Assembly (NCBI GenBank): GCA_015075105.1
Contig: JABTUZ010000001.1
Span: 1,313,001 to 1,377,000 of the forward strand
Source: Leptospiraceae bacterium
GTDB taxonomy: Bacteria; Spirochaetota; Leptospiria; Leptospirales; Leptospiraceae
DNA: 64,000 nucleotides
Direction: 5' to 3'
Shown: positions 46,552 through 56,910 of the stretch, piece after piece
Layout: each line of letters starts with the position of its first letter
How positions within the stretch are numbered: the first letter of the stretch is position 1
Notes under the pieces: model-generated
What the model was told of the DNA's origin: nothing
The model's input: only the letters and a program-made list of their open reading frames with translations
Databases searched by the model: none
Position numbers and translations under genes: made by a program

Positions 46552-48042
46552 TTAAAAAATATGATTAAAATCCAAAAATACTTGGCTGCCCTCTTTTGAT
46601 TTTGCATAATCCAAAAGAACTACAGTGGCTTGATTCCAGATTGCTCTAAGCCCAATACCGTGTGACCTTGCATAACCCTTCAAATGAATATGATTCGGAT
46701 CCTCCCAAACTCTACCTGTATCAAAAAAAGGAACAAGGCTAAACGTAAAAAGTTCATCACCTTTTTTAATAGTCGCAAACCTCCATCGAATCTCTAAATT
46801 GGCGACACCCATTACCGGAGCTACAAATCTTTCTTGACGATACCCTCGAATAGTTTGAAGTCCTCCAAGCCCGTCTATCGGCCCGTCAGCACTCCAAATA
46901 TATTTGTATTCAAAAAAAGGTGCACTCCCCTTTGTATAATTAATTAAAGCTCGACTGGAAATTACAAGCTCTTCAAAATATTGCGGCAAAGGCATTTTAA
47001 AATATTTGAATTGCAATAAAGTTTTAGAAAATTCAAAATCTGAGCCTGTGAGTTTTCCAACTTTTGCGTGGTTCAACTCCACAACAACTCCACTATCGGG
47101 GTCAGGCTCAAAATCTCTGGTATCATACATCAAACCAAATCTAATGTAATTTATATTACCTCCATGATAACCTAAAATTTTTTTACTTTCATAGTCTTCT
47201 GTTAATTGTGATTTACCGTTTGGTGTCAAGCTCTCCCAACCGGTAAGAGGGTCTTTTGCTTTCTTCAAATTTGAATTTTGTCTATTTGGATTGTCTGTTT
47301 TATAATCGTAGGTTCGGATCACATTTTGTGAAAATTCGGGAGAGAATAAAATCCGAAAGGCACCAAAAAAAGTTCTGTCAAGTAAGATACTTAATGTAGT
47401 TGACCCAAAATCGTAAACGTTCTTATCGACATCACTTACATACCTTGGAGCGTTAGGCGAATTAGATGGTCTTCTATAGGAATAGGCATCTTCCATTTCT
47501 GAAAATTGTGCATTTTCGTGCAAGTTCTCTGACGATAGGTTCTTTGTTCTATACGTTAGAGGTTTCATAGTTGATTCCCCTATTCCAAAATATTGCGTAT
47601 TTGGATTTCTATCATAGCTTAAACTCAACTTTAACCTATAAGGTGTATTGAATAGATAAGGTGAGTCAAAATCTATTCCATAAGATTCTGCTCTCCCCGA
47701 AGATTTGAATAGATATATACTTGTTTTATAAACGTAAGGTTGGTATTCAAACAAAGGAGAATTTTTTTTTCCGTTATCGAATAAGTTTCCTATTACGCCA
47801 AATCCATTTCCTATTACCGGGTCATAAGAAACAATAGGTAGGGCAGTAGGATACCATCCTTCTTTTTTATGCCTTAACTCATTCTCGTCTAATTTTTTAC
47901 TTTCACTCAAATAAAATGAGGAGTTATTTTTAGCTTCTTCAGAATGTACGGGTCGTGCAATAAAAAATACAATTACAAAAACTTTTGCAATACTATAGTA
48001 ACTAAAACTCTGGATAGATTTAATTTTTTTCTGAATACTCAA
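46552..48042 (-). CDS. Omp85/BamA-TamA-like outer-membrane beta-barrel protein
   Basis: A 496-residue outer-membrane protein. A signal peptide (about 15-35) precedes a barrel of the surface-antigen type. Family marks are YDPVIGNGFG, GLMYDTRDFEPDPDSG, the GLGGLQTIRGYRQERF block carrying the conserved VRGF-like motif, and FFDTGRVW near the end. N-terminal POTRA domains are missing, so it is a barrel-only Omp85 relative rather than BamA itself. Its start overlaps the symporter stop by 4 bases, making it the last gene of the lptD-led run. Confidence 0.85.
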   Translation of the reverse strand: MSIQKKIKSIQSFSYYSIAKVFVIVFFIARPVHSEEAKNNSSFYLSESKKLDENELRHKKEGWYPTALPIVSYDPVIGNGFGVIGNLFDNGKKNSPLFEYQPYVYKTSIYLFKSSGRAESYGIDFDSPYLFNTPYRLKLSLSYDRNPNTQYFGIGESTMKPLTYRTKNLSSENLHENAQFSEMEDAYSYRRPSNSPNAPRYVSDVDKNVYDFGSTTLSILLDRTFFGAFRILFSPEFSQNVIRTYDYKTDNPNRQNSNLKKAKDPLTGWESLTPNGKSQLTEDYESKKILGYHGGNINYIRFGLMYDTRDFEPDPDSGVVVELNHAKVGKLTGSDFEFSKTLLQFKYFKMPLPQYFEELVISSRALINYTKGSAPFFEYKYIWSADGPIDGLGGLQTIRGYRQERFVAPVMGVANLEIRWRFATIKKGDELFTFSLVPFFDTGRVWEDPNHIHLKGYARSHGIGLRAIWNQATVVLLDYAKSKEGSQVFLDFNHIF

Positions 48043-49760
48043 CAGGAAAATACCTTATTGTTATATAAAGTGAAATACAAAAAACAAAAATAGAATATAA
48101 AAAATATAGGTATTTGCCAAAATATAAAAATCCAATTCAAAAGTCCGCTAAAAATTAGTCCAAGGCCTGCAACAGATAAAAGTATCAACCTAAGAATAGA
48201 AACTCCTTCTCTATTCAAGAAAACTCCGTTCGACTTAGCCCATCTTTTCCAGAGCAGTCCCGATGGCTTCACGGTCTTATAAAAATTTTCCAATATTTTT
48301 TTATCGGTAGAAGGAGTAAAAAAAGAAATTAGGACGACACACGCTACAGTTGAAAAGGATGTGAATGCAACCGTAAAAGGAAACTGTAAGTGAAAGCCAT
48401 ACTTTCCTATTACATAAAAAATTATAGAAAACACAAAAGCCCCAATTTCGCTAAAAACGTTTATTCTCCACCAGTACCATCTTGCCATTAGTACGAAACC
48501 AATCCCTGAAGCACACTCTATCAAGAAAACCCAAACTCCGGATACGGTTTGTATCCAAAAAAAAGTGATGAATAATGATACTACAACAAATACAAATTGA
48601 ATAAACATGGAAAATCGGATATAATGTACATCTTCTCTATTTCGTCTAACGTATGGCTTATAAAAATCGTTCACGATATAAGATGCTCCCCAATTCAAGT
48701 GGGTAGCAATAGTAGAAAGATACGCTGCAATAAAACCAGCAATGAGTAATCCAAACATCCCCTCAGGTAGAGCCTTTTGCATCACAAGTACAAAGCCATT
48801 GCCACTTTCATTTTGAGAAAGCCCCGGATACAACACTACACCGACAAGAGCAACCAAAATCCAAGGCCATGGTCTTAGAAAATAATGGGCTATTGTAAAA
48901 TACAAAGCAGAATAAACCGAAGATCGAACATTTTTTGTAGCCATGATGCGTTGTGCGATATACCCACCTCCTCCCGGCTCTGCTCCCGGATACCAGCTCG
49001 ACCACCACACTACGCATAAAAGAATTACGAAAGTCCAAACTCCTTTGCTATTTGATTCTATCGAAAAATCTGGCATCATAAAAAGTTTCTCTTTGGGTAA
49101 TTTTTCTATTAGCCCACTGATTCCGCCAATCTCTGGAAGCCCTATTGCATATACACTTAATAGAACACAACCAAACATTGCAAAAAAAAACTGAAATGTA
49201 TCTAAGTACGATATACCTGTAAGACCCACTACAGCAGTATAAACAAAAGCGAATAAAAAAAATACAATAACCAAGACTTCAGGATAAAACTGTGGCATGA
49301 GAGTTTTTACTATTTTCAATAGAGCCAAATTTACCCAAGACATCACCAGTACATTTACGAATAAACCGAAGTATATCGACTTAATTATTCTTAAAACTTC
49401 AGAGGCTTTACCACTGTAGCGAATTTTTATCAACTCTATATCTGTAATAGCACCCGATCTTTTCCAAAGTGGAGCAAAAAAATATGCGGTAATAATGGAA
49501 CCAACCGACATTGACCACCAAACCCAATTTCCTGAAATTCCGTTTTCAAAAACAAGCTCTGTAACTGCCAGAGGAGTGTCAGCCGCAAAAGTTGTAGCCA
49601 CCATTCCAGTACCCGCCACAAACCAAGAAAGTTTCCCTTCGCTCTGAAAATACTCTCTAAGACTCTGATTTCTTTTTCTAAAAAATAGGGACAAACCAAA
49701 AGTGAAAAATAAAAATATTCCGATTACAATAAGATCAATAGAATTTGAGAAGCCATTCAT
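48039..49760 (-). CDS. Sodium:solute symporter family protein
   Basis: A 573-residue inner-membrane transporter with about 13 hydrophobic helices. The SSS family is indicated by the N-terminal [33 protein letters not shown]-type segment (about 27-60), [19 protein letters not shown] (about 178-196) and [22 protein letters not shown] (about 250-271). The transported solute cannot be inferred. It overlaps hisF and the Omp85-like gene by 4 bases each. Confidence 0.9.
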   Translation of the reverse strand: MNGFSNSIDLIVIGIFLFFTFGLSLFFRKRNQSLREYFQSEGKLSWFVAGTGMVATTFAADTPLAVTELVFENGISGNWVWWSMSVGSIITAYFFAPLWKRSGAITDIELIKIRYSGKASEVLRIIKSIYFGLFVNVLVMSWVNLALLKIVKTLMPQFYPEVLVIVFFLFAFVYTAVVGLTGISYLDTFQFFFAMFGCVLLSVYAIGLPEIGGISGLIEKLPKEKLFMMPDFSIESNSKGVWTFVILLCVVWWSSWYPGAEPGGGGYIAQRIMATKNVRSSVYSALYFTIAHYFLRPWPWILVALVGVVLYPGLSQNESGNGFVLVMQKALPEGMFGLLIAGFIAAYLSTIATHLNWGASYIVNDFYKPYVRRNREDVHYIRFSMFIQFVFVVVSLFITFFWIQTVSGVWVFLIECASGIGFVLMARWYWWRINVFSEIGAFVFSIIFYVIGKYGFHLQFPFTVAFTSFSTVACVVLISFFTPSTDKKILENFYKTVKPSGLLWKRWAKSNGVFLNREGVSILRLILLSVAGLGLIFSGLLNWIFIFWQIPIFFIFYFCFLYFTLYNNKVFSC

Positions 49761-50524
49761 AATCTGACTGAAATTCCCATTTCCCTCATACTTTTTTTAA
49801 CTTCGAGAATCGATTCTTCCTGAAAATGAAAAATAGACGCTGCTAAAACTGCGTCTGCTCCTCCTCGTAAGATTGCCTCTACAAGATGCTCGGCACCACC
49901 TGCTCCTCCGCTAGCAATCACAGGAATTTTTACATTGGAAGTGACTAACTTCAATAAAGGAATATCGTAACCATCCTTTGTGCCATCCCTATCCATTGAA
50001 GTGAGTAAGATTTCGCCACACCCGTAACTTTCTGCCTCCAATGCCCAATCCAAGATTTCTCTTCCTGTTTCAGTGCGTCCGCCATTTAAGTAAACTTCTT
50101 GACGTTCTCTTTCTTTGTTAAATTTTGCATCTATAGCACAAACTATGCACTGAGAGCCATAAATTTCACTCGCTTCTTTAAAAAGTTTCGGATTTTGAAA
50201 CCCTGCGGTGTTTATGGATACTTTATCTGCCCCCCTCGTAAGTACATAACGAATGTCGGCTAACGTCCTGATTCCTCCACCGACTGTGAAAGGAATAAAT
50301 ATAGTATTGGCTACCTCTTCGACCAAGTGGATTAGAATATCTCTTTTATCTACAGAGGCTGTTATATCGAGAAAGCAAAGCTCATCGGCTAAATTCTTCT
50401 CGTAAGTTTTTGCACATTCAACAGGATCCCCTGCATCTTGCAAATTTACAAAATTAACACCCTTTACTACTCTTCCATTTTTTACGTCTAAACAAGGAAT
50501 TACTCTTTTAGTGAGAGCCGACAT
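49757..50524 (-). CDS. hisF: Imidazole glycerol phosphate synthase subunit HisF
   Basis: HisF cyclises PRFAR with ammonia from HisH to give imidazole glycerol phosphate and AICAR (histidine synthesis). The 255-residue TIM barrel shows [17 protein letters not shown] with catalytic Asp13, [18 protein letters not shown] with the second catalytic Asp (about 133), [14 protein letters not shown] and IASGGAGG for phosphate binding. Length is standard. HisH and other his genes are not in the window. The upstream gene is gatA (2-base gap). Confidence 0.97.
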   Translation of the reverse strand: MSALTKRVIPCLDVKNGRVVKGVNFVNLQDAGDPVECAKTYEKNLADELCFLDITASVDKRDILIHLVEEVANTIFIPFTVGGGIRTLADIRYVLTRGADKVSINTAGFQNPKLFKEASEIYGSQCIVCAIDAKFNKERERQEVYLNGGRTETGREILDWALEAESYGCGEILLTSMDRDGTKDGYDIPLLKLVTSNVKIPVIASGGAGGAEHLVEAILRGGADAVLAASIFHFQEESILEVKKSMREMGISVRL

Positions 50525-50526
50525 AT

Positions 50527-51981
50527 TTATTGAATCGTCCTCGGTAGCTCAATCATAAACTCCCCCAAGCGATCCAATTCATTTACAAAACTAAGAAGCC
50601 TTCCTTCTTGAAAAGAATCTGCGGAAATTTGTAAACCGATTGGCAGACCCTTGGAATCTTTCCCGAGAGGAATACTTATAGCTCCAATTCCAGCAAGGTT
50701 GACGCTTGTAGTCATAATATCTGCTTTGTACATCTGAATTGGATCTTTTGTTTTCTCTCCAATTTTAAACGCAGTCGTAGGAGAAGTAGGCTGTAAAATA
50801 AAATCTACTTTTTCAAAAAAATCTTTATAGTTTTTCCGAATAACTCTTCTTGCAGCAAGTGCTTTACCGTAATACGCTTCGTAATACCCTGAAGAAAGCG
50901 CAAAAGTGCCAAGTATAATTCTTCTTTTTACTTCTTTCCCAAACCCTTCTGTCCTCGAATCTAAATACAGATCTTCTAATTTAGAAGATTCTTTTCTTAG
51001 CCCGAATCGAATTCCGTCGAAGCGAGATAAGTTGGACGAGCATTCTGCCGTGGCTATTAAATAATAAATTGGAATCGAATAAGAATGCAAAGAAAAGTCT
51101 AATTCATAAATTTTAGCACCACTTTTTTTTAAGATTTCAATGGCTCTCTGAAATTCTTTATATACGTCCGCGTCCCAGTCTTTTCCTTCATTTGCCATAA
51201 TTCCGATTTTTAAATCTTTTATCGCAACTTTATCAGAAGATGAAAAAGAAAACGACTTTCTTTTTGCAGAGGTACTATCATTTGAATCGAATCCAGAAAT
51301 TACTTCTAAAATATCGGAAATACCTGTCGGATCATTGGATATTGGACCAATCTGATCTAAACTCGATGCGTAAGCCACAAGTCCATAACGAGACACAGTA
51401 CCATAAGTCGGTTTTAAACCCCACACTCCACAAAGCGATGCCGGCTGACGTATAGAGCCTCCAGTATCAGAGCCTAATGCAATAGGAAGCATTGAAGCTG
51501 CCACCGATGCTGCCGAGCCACCACTGGATCCACCCGGAATTCTTGTAGTATCAAACGGATTTTTAGTAATCTGGAATGCAGAATTTTCTGTCGAAGACCC
51601 CATTGCAAATTCATCCATATTCAGTCTTGGAAAAAGTACAAGCCCCTTTTCTTTTAACTTGGTTATAGCAGTTGCATCGTACGGAGAAATAAAATTTTCT
51701 AAAATCTTAGAGGCACAAGTAGTTTTTACTCCTTGAATACATATATTGTCTTTTATTCCTATCGGAATCCCATCCAATTCAGAAAGTGGCTTTCCAGAAC
51801 TTCTCCTCTGGTCACTCAATTTCGCCTGACGCATAATTTCTTCAAAATTCATTTCTAAAAAAGCGTTTATCTTTGGTTCTACTTCTTCAATTCTTTTCAG
51901 GTAGATTTTGCAAACTTCTTCAGAGGAAATCTTTTTCTCATTTAGATTTTTTTTGATTTCGGAATATTTCATAAAATTCAT
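50527..51981 (-). CDS. gatA: Glutamyl-tRNA(Gln) amidotransferase subunit A
   Basis: GatA is the amidase subunit that releases ammonia for conversion of Glu-tRNA(Gln) to Gln-tRNA(Gln). At 484 residues it has the Ser-cisSer-Lys triad: Lys in [14 protein letters not shown] (about 78), cis-Ser in [13 protein letters not shown], and nucleophile Ser in [14 protein letters not shown]. The initial ATG overlaps the gatC TGA, and Met4 is an alternative start. GatB is not in the window. It lies in the lptD-led leftward run. Confidence 0.96.
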   Translation of the reverse strand: MNFMKYSEIKKNLNEKKISSEEVCKIYLKRIEEVEPKINAFLEMNFEEIMRQAKLSDQRRSSGKPLSELDGIPIGIKDNICIQGVKTTCASKILENFISPYDATAITKLKEKGLVLFPRLNMDEFAMGSSTENSAFQITKNPFDTTRIPGGSSGGSAASVAASMLPIALGSDTGGSIRQPASLCGVWGLKPTYGTVSRYGLVAYASSLDQIGPISNDPTGISDILEVISGFDSNDSTSAKRKSFSFSSSDKVAIKDLKIGIMANEGKDWDADVYKEFQRAIEILKKSGAKIYELDFSLHSYSIPIYYLIATAECSSNLSRFDGIRFGLRKESSKLEDLYLDSRTEGFGKEVKRRIILGTFALSSGYYEAYYGKALAARRVIRKNYKDFFEKVDFILQPTSPTTAFKIGEKTKDPIQMYKADIMTTSVNLAGIGAISIPLGKDSKGLPIGLQISADSFQEGRLLSFVNELDRLGEFMIELPRTIQ

Positions 51982-52262
51982 GTTTCAATCACCCTTGGAA
52001 CTACAATATATCCATTCTCAAACTTTGGTGCAAAAGAAGAAATGGAATCTCTTGTTAAAGTATTTTGCACCTCATCCAATCTCAAAGAATTTTCATGATT
52101 CAGATAAATTTCATCCATGTCCATATCAGTCACATTCAACTCTTTTACTGAATCCACATAACTTACGATACTATTGAAGTCTTCCAAAAACGAAGAAATT
52201 TCTCCTTCGCCAATTTTCAATTTTGCAAGATTTGCAATTTCTAATAATTCTTTTTTATTCAT
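51978..52262 (-). CDS. gatC: Glutamyl-tRNA(Gln) amidotransferase subunit C
   Basis: A 94-residue GatC belt subunit. The family pattern is [36 protein letters not shown] at the N-terminus, then NSLRLDEVQ and a [17 protein letters not shown] end. It stabilises the GatA-GatB complex. It overlaps gatA by 4 bases and follows the sugar-transferase gene by 9 bases. Confidence 0.95.
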   Translation of the reverse strand: MNKKELLEIANLAKLKIGEGEISSFLEDFNSIVSYVDSVKELNVTDMDMDEIYLNHENSLRLDEVQNTLTRDSISSFAPKFENGYIVVPRVIET

Positions 52263-52271
52263 CTTTATCCT

Positions 52272-53675
52272 CTAATACGCATTTTTACTTAACATTCCTT
52301 TCAATGGAGTGAGTAGTACAATTTTCAAATCGAATAAAAGCGACCAATTTTCAATATAGAAAATATCTGCCTCGATTCTTTCTTCAATTGAAGTATCTCC
52401 CCTAAGCCCATTTATCTGTGCCCAACCTGTTATTCCTGCTTTCACTGCGTGACGGCGCATGTATTGGGTGTGTTTTTTCTTGAACTCTTCTACATAAAAA
52501 GGTCTTTCAGGTCTTGGACCTACTACAGACATACTTCCCATGAACACATTGAAAAACTGAGGAGTTTCATCCAACGATAATTTTCTTAAAATTTGACCAA
52601 TCGGTGTGACTCTTGGATCATTTTTTGTAGTCCAAACTGTATCTGATTTTTGTTTATCTTGCACATACATAGATCGAAATTTCAACATAAAGAATTTCTT
52701 ATTATCAAGTCCCACTCTTTCTTGTCGTATAAAAATCTCTCCTTTAGATGAAAGTTTGACAAGTAGAGCAATCAAAACATAAAATGGAGAAAAGAAAAGT
52801 ATGAACATGGAAGAAAAAATAAAATCAAACGTTCTTTTGATAAATCGGTTATAACCGAGACGAATCGGAATATTTCTAATAGAGATTATAGGCAAGCCCT
52901 CAATGTCCTCTACTCTCCCCTTTGCGGTTATGAACTCCGTAAAGTCAGGAATAATTTTCAAATCCACATTTTCAAAGTCACATATTTCAATTATACTTTT
53001 TAGATACTCGCCTTCTTTTAGATTTAGCGCATAAACAAAAAGATCGGGCTTGTGCTCTTTGATAATTTTTTCGATATCCTTAACACTTCCGAGCACCTTC
53101 AGATCGACTCCCTTAGGTAGAGAAGACTTAGACCTAAGAAGTCCTTCTACCTTGTAACCATAGATATTGTGTTTTTTAATAATCTCTGCAAAACGAATGG
53201 CAGATTTCCCTGTTCCGATAATAATTACTTTTCTAAGATTGTACCCTCTTTTTCTTAAATTCTTCAGGATACCCCTCATTACTGAATGAATAAAACTCGT
53301 CACTACAATATTGATTACCGTATAATAAATGATTACAAGCCTTGAAAAACTTTCCTTTCGGAAAAAAAATAAAAGAGAAAGTATAATAAGCAGATTCAAC
53401 AAAACCCCGCTTACAATCGCTAAAAACTCATCTAAGATAGAAAGCCCTCTTCTAGGGTGATACAAATCAATAGAAATAAAAGCAGCCACTTGAGTAATCG
53501 CAAGGGTAACGCCGAGTAAAGCGTAATTAGAAATATCTATAATTCCGATATAGAAAAAAGATTCATCTTGAACAAAGTAACGTATAGCAAAAGCGATACC
53601 AAAACTAATAATAGAACTCAATAAATCAATTCCTACAAATAAAACTTTAAAAGATTGACTTCTCTCTTTTAGCAT
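52272..53675 (-). CDS. Polyprenyl glycosylphosphotransferase (WcaJ/WbaP-like)
   Basis: An inner-membrane enzyme that loads the first sugar phosphate onto undecaprenyl phosphate for exopolysaccharide or O-antigen synthesis. I place the start at the ATG 53673-53675 (467 residues), 2 bases after the lptD stop with GGAGG 8-9 bases upstream; a longer frame from 53792 would lie inside lptD. Four helices are followed by a CoA-binding-like domain (IIIGTGKSAIRFAEII) and a fifth helix. The catalytic domain has FIRQERVGLDNKKFFMLKFRSM, LDETPQFFNVFMGSMSVVGPRPE and GITGWAQINGLRG. Confidence 0.93.
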   Translation of the reverse strand: MLKERSQSFKVLFVGIDLLSSIISFGIAFAIRYFVQDESFFYIGIIDISNYALLGVTLAITQVAAFISIDLYHPRRGLSILDEFLAIVSGVLLNLLIILSLLFFFRKESFSRLVIIYYTVINIVVTSFIHSVMRGILKNLRKRGYNLRKVIIIGTGKSAIRFAEIIKKHNIYGYKVEGLLRSKSSLPKGVDLKVLGSVKDIEKIIKEHKPDLFVYALNLKEGEYLKSIIEICDFENVDLKIIPDFTEFITAKGRVEDIEGLPIISIRNIPIRLGYNRFIKRTFDFIFSSMFILFFSPFYVLIALLVKLSSKGEIFIRQERVGLDNKKFFMLKFRSMYVQDKQKSDTVWTTKNDPRVTPIGQILRKLSLDETPQFFNVFMGSMSVVGPRPERPFYVEEFKKKHTQYMRRHAVKAGITGWAQINGLRGDTSIEERIEADIFYIENWSLLFDLKIVLLTPLKGMLSKNAY

Positions 53676-53676
53676 A

Positions 53677-56600
53677 TTAATAAGCCTCCGATGTAATAGA
53701 TGATTTTTGTCCGACCTGCAAAGGTTTTTTTCTGAATCTGTAAAGCCTCGACCTTGTGGACTCTGTAGAATCTCCTTGCCCAAGGTTGACATTGATTAGA
53801 GATATTGTAAAAAATACAGATTGGTCGTAGAATATAACTTGGTTGTCAAAGGAAGAACCACCCGCAATAGATCGAAGATCCATACTGTAACCAAGTCTAT
53901 ACTCCCAATTATGCAAATTATGTTTTAACACTAACATAAATTTATTTACGTTGAACGCTGTAGTCTGCCTTCCTTGGAGTCCGTCAACTCCCATTCCGGT
54001 CAAAATATCTTTGTCAAGATTAGTTGGTTGATAAACCGTACTCATGGACTGACTATAAGTGCTTGTTCCATAAGCGTTTGTTGCAGTCATCTGATCTGTA
54101 AGTCGCCAAGGTTGGGTTACCCTCGAATCCAATTGGAGTTCAAAACCGGTATTTTTTGTAACCTGAATATCCGACTGAATATAAAATCTATACCCATCTA
54201 AGATCGGTGAGTTATACACGTGGTACCAAGTTCCTCCAATTTCCAAGTTACGAAAATTCTTTACAAACGGAAGAGAGAACCCCCCAAGCTGATAAGCGAT
54301 AGTCAAGTTATTGGAAAGCGGTCTTCCAAGTGCAGTGTGGTACACAAAATCATTGTTTACAAAAATTCCAGAATAAAAACTCCTCTGGCTTTCTAAATAG
54401 GATGCCTTTTTATTTCCGAACCCTTCAATAAAATCAAAAAACCCGGACGCTCTAAAAACAGAAAAATACCATCTCTCACGCTCCATAGGCTGAGGATTGT
54501 ATTCCGGAGAAGGAGTTCTCAAATCTCGGATTGTGCGAATCGAAAATTCAAAATCTTGAAACGCCATGCTCTCCAAAGAAATTTCTGCTTCGTGCACCCG
54601 ATTTTTACCTACTACTTTTTCCGGTAATTCCGATTTTCGAGCTTCAATTTTTCGGTAATTTACATTTAAAAATAGAACCGGTGCACCGAGTCTGAAATTA
54701 TGAGCCTGCTTTAAAAATTCATAACTTTCTCTTCTTAACACCCTGTCAAGAGCCACATCGTTTACGGAAGGATTGGGTCTTTCTGCACTTTCTTTTCTTG
54801 CACCATAATACACAGAGGGAGAAAGAGAAGCGTAACTTCCAAAATTCATTGTTGTCTTGAACCCGGTTTCTCCCAAAGTAAGAATTTGAGTACGAATGAG
54901 AGAGGCTTTGTATTGCCCGAAAGGATCATCCGTACTTCCTTCCAAGGTAGGAGTCTTGAGAGGTGTTTTCGTTACCGCACCATAATACCTTGTAAGAGAA
55001 TTATTCAAAGTAATGTCCCAATACACAGGACTATCAAAATAGGGAAGGCTCCCAATTTGAGATGAATTTTTGATTGTTGTAGTCGGAACTTGGTCTATGA
55101 TCGGAAAATAATTCGATCTTGACGATGGGGTAAGTATATTGAATATCAAATTCCTCTTTGCACTTACATTTACACTCAAGTCTCCCCTGTTTTCAGAATA
55201 GTCCATCGTCCAGCCTAAATTTTGTCTCATCATTCCAAATCTCTGATTTCTTCTATTGTATATGGCTCGAAGTGTATTCGTAGGCTCGTACCGATTTCCG
55301 TACTCGTACTCATATCTGGAGTTGTTATAATTTTCGTAGTTTATCTGAAAATTTCTAGTTCCGTCTTTTTCGTTATTATTTTTTTTTGCATTTAAAATAA
55401 ACCTCATCTTCCACCAAGGCTCGTATTGAACTCCAATATCTCTGTTAGCTATTCCTCTCGACGCAAGCTCTTGAGAATAGTATGCGTTTCCAAATCTTTC
55501 AAAAGGAGAATTTCCTTTGAAAGGGTGGTATTCACCTCTGTCCACCTGATTTGTGGTAGCTACATTCCCAAGCCCTCCTCTTCTAAACCTATCATCAAAA
55601 GCAGAGGTGATGGAATAGTTTTTATGGTTTGCATATCCAAGGTCTAAAATATAATTTAAAGACGGGCTAAGTTTCCAAGTGTCGAGAGCCGCTACCTGCC
55701 CGCTTTTTTCGTACCAATCTAACTTGGCTTTGTATCCCATAGGAATCCAACTACTCTGGGTGGCAGATGGCACAGACCATTGATAGGAGTTTTGAAAAAA
55801 CCAACCTTGGGTCATGTTATGACCGATTTGAGTCACCCAACCACTTCCAAGATTAGAAGTGTATAGCATTGGAAACCAAAAAAGTGTAGTTCCGCCTACT
55901 TGATAACGAAGATTAGTCGCAACCATAGTCTCGTCTTGATACAGGATAATTTTACCAGCTTTGAAGGTGTAGTGTGGAACTTCAGCTCCACAAGCCGTGA
56001 AGTATCCCATTTCTAATAGGTAACGCTTCTCGTCTAACTTCTTAATTTTCTTTCCTACAAAATAAGCAGGGTAATAGCTCGCCTTTGTGTCGTAAACAAC
56101 CCCTCTTTGCAATTTCACATCATAAATAAATTTATCACCCTTGATTGATATTCCGCCATCTTTAAATTCAATTCCCCCCTCTGCGTAAATTTCTTGTTTT
56201 TTAGAATCTACAAAAACCGAATTTGCAATTAGTTTTCCCTTCCCTACTTTTAATTTTACATTTCCACGTAAGATCAAAACTCCTGAGTTTGTCTTGTCAA
56301 CACTCATCAGCTCTCCCTCACTCGCATTCTCTATTACAATGGGCATTTTTTTCTCACTCGTCAATTCCGGCTCAGGCAGCTCCTTGGATTTACCTTCTTC
56401 GTCACCGCCGACTGCATCTCTCAATCTTCTTTTTTTAACATAAATAGACCCGGACACAGGAAGACCCATCTGTCTTAGGTATGTGTCGATCTCTCGGTCG
56501 CTTAACGTATCAAAAACTCGACGAATTAGCTTCTTTTGGATTTGAGTCACAGAGTAATTTTTTTCTTCATCTTTGGAATTTTTCACAAGCTCTCTCTCAT

Positions 56601-56730
56601 CCGGAAAAATCTGTCTTATAAATTCCTGATCCTGACTAAAAAGGAATTCCGGGACTAAAAAAAGTAGAAATATACAATGAAAACGAAATGTCCGCTTATA
56701 GTTTTTTCCTATTCCCAACTTTTCTAACAC
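53677..56730 (-). CDS. lptD: LPS-assembly protein LptD (OstA)
   Basis: LptD is the outer-membrane translocon that inserts lipopolysaccharide. At 1017 residues it has a signal peptide (about 15-33), a charged N-terminal extension, the OstA/LptA-like beta-jellyroll (about 120-250; LILRGNVKLKVGKGKLIAN), and a large C-terminal barrel. The family block YFTACGAEVPHYTF is followed by TTLFWFPMLYTSNLG. After the signal peptide I see only this one cysteine, so the disulfides that activate E. coli LptD cannot form. It heads a leftward run with the sugar transferase directly after it. Confidence 0.88.
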   Translation of the reverse strand: MLEKLGIGKNYKRTFRFHCIFLLFLVPEFLFSQDQEFIRQIFPDERELVKNSKDEEKNYSVTQIQKKLIRRVFDTLSDREIDTYLRQMGLPVSGSIYVKKRRLRDAVGGDEEGKSKELPEPELTSEKKMPIVIENASEGELMSVDKTNSGVLILRGNVKLKVGKGKLIANSVFVDSKKQEIYAEGGIEFKDGGISIKGDKFIYDVKLQRGVVYDTKASYYPAYFVGKKIKKLDEKRYLLEMGYFTACGAEVPHYTFKAGKIILYQDETMVATNLRYQVGGTTLFWFPMLYTSNLGSGWVTQIGHNMTQGWFFQNSYQWSVPSATQSSWIPMGYKAKLDWYEKSGQVAALDTWKLSPSLNYILDLGYANHKNYSITSAFDDRFRRGGLGNVATTNQVDRGEYHPFKGNSPFERFGNAYYSQELASRGIANRDIGVQYEPWWKMRFILNAKKNNNEKDGTRNFQINYENYNNSRYEYEYGNRYEPTNTLRAIYNRRNQRFGMMRQNLGWTMDYSENRGDLSVNVSAKRNLIFNILTPSSRSNYFPIIDQVPTTTIKNSSQIGSLPYFDSPVYWDITLNNSLTRYYGAVTKTPLKTPTLEGSTDDPFGQYKASLIRTQILTLGETGFKTTMNFGSYASLSPSVYYGARKESAERPNPSVNDVALDRVLRRESYEFLKQAHNFRLGAPVLFLNVNYRKIEARKSELPEKVVGKNRVHEAEISLESMAFQDFEFSIRTIRDLRTPSPEYNPQPMERERWYFSVFRASGFFDFIEGFGNKKASYLESQRSFYSGIFVNNDFVYHTALGRPLSNNLTIAYQLGGFSLPFVKNFRNLEIGGTWYHVYNSPILDGYRFYIQSDIQVTKNTGFELQLDSRVTQPWRLTDQMTATNAYGTSTYSQSMSTVYQPTNLDKDILTGMGVDGLQGRQTTAFNVNKFMLVLKHNLHNWEYRLGYSMDLRSIAGGSSFDNQVIFYDQSVFFTISLINVNLGQGDSTESTRSRLYRFRKKPLQVGQKSSITSEAY

Positions 56731-56910
56731 TATTCTTTTCCCTGAAATCGAAAGCCAAACATTCCCATTCCAAAATATTTGTACCTCTTTTCCAGACTAC
56801 AAAGAATACTCTCTAAAAGGTATAAAATTTTGATTCATTCTTATTTTTTTCTACGCTCAAATCCGGTATTTTTACAAAAAAAATTTGTCTTTTTTCCGAA
56901 ATAAATACTA
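56731..56910. other. Divergent intergenic region
   Basis: A 180-bp AT-rich region between lptD and the rightward secreted-protein gene. It must hold both promoters. I see no clear -35/-10 pair at standard spacing and no RNA gene. Confidence 0.55.

Noticed and set aside
52272-53792. Longer form of the sugar transferase starting at 53792
   Set aside because: The extra 39 residues come from the other frame of lptD, lack hydrophobic or conserved character, and the ATG at 53675 has an excellent ribosome binding site.
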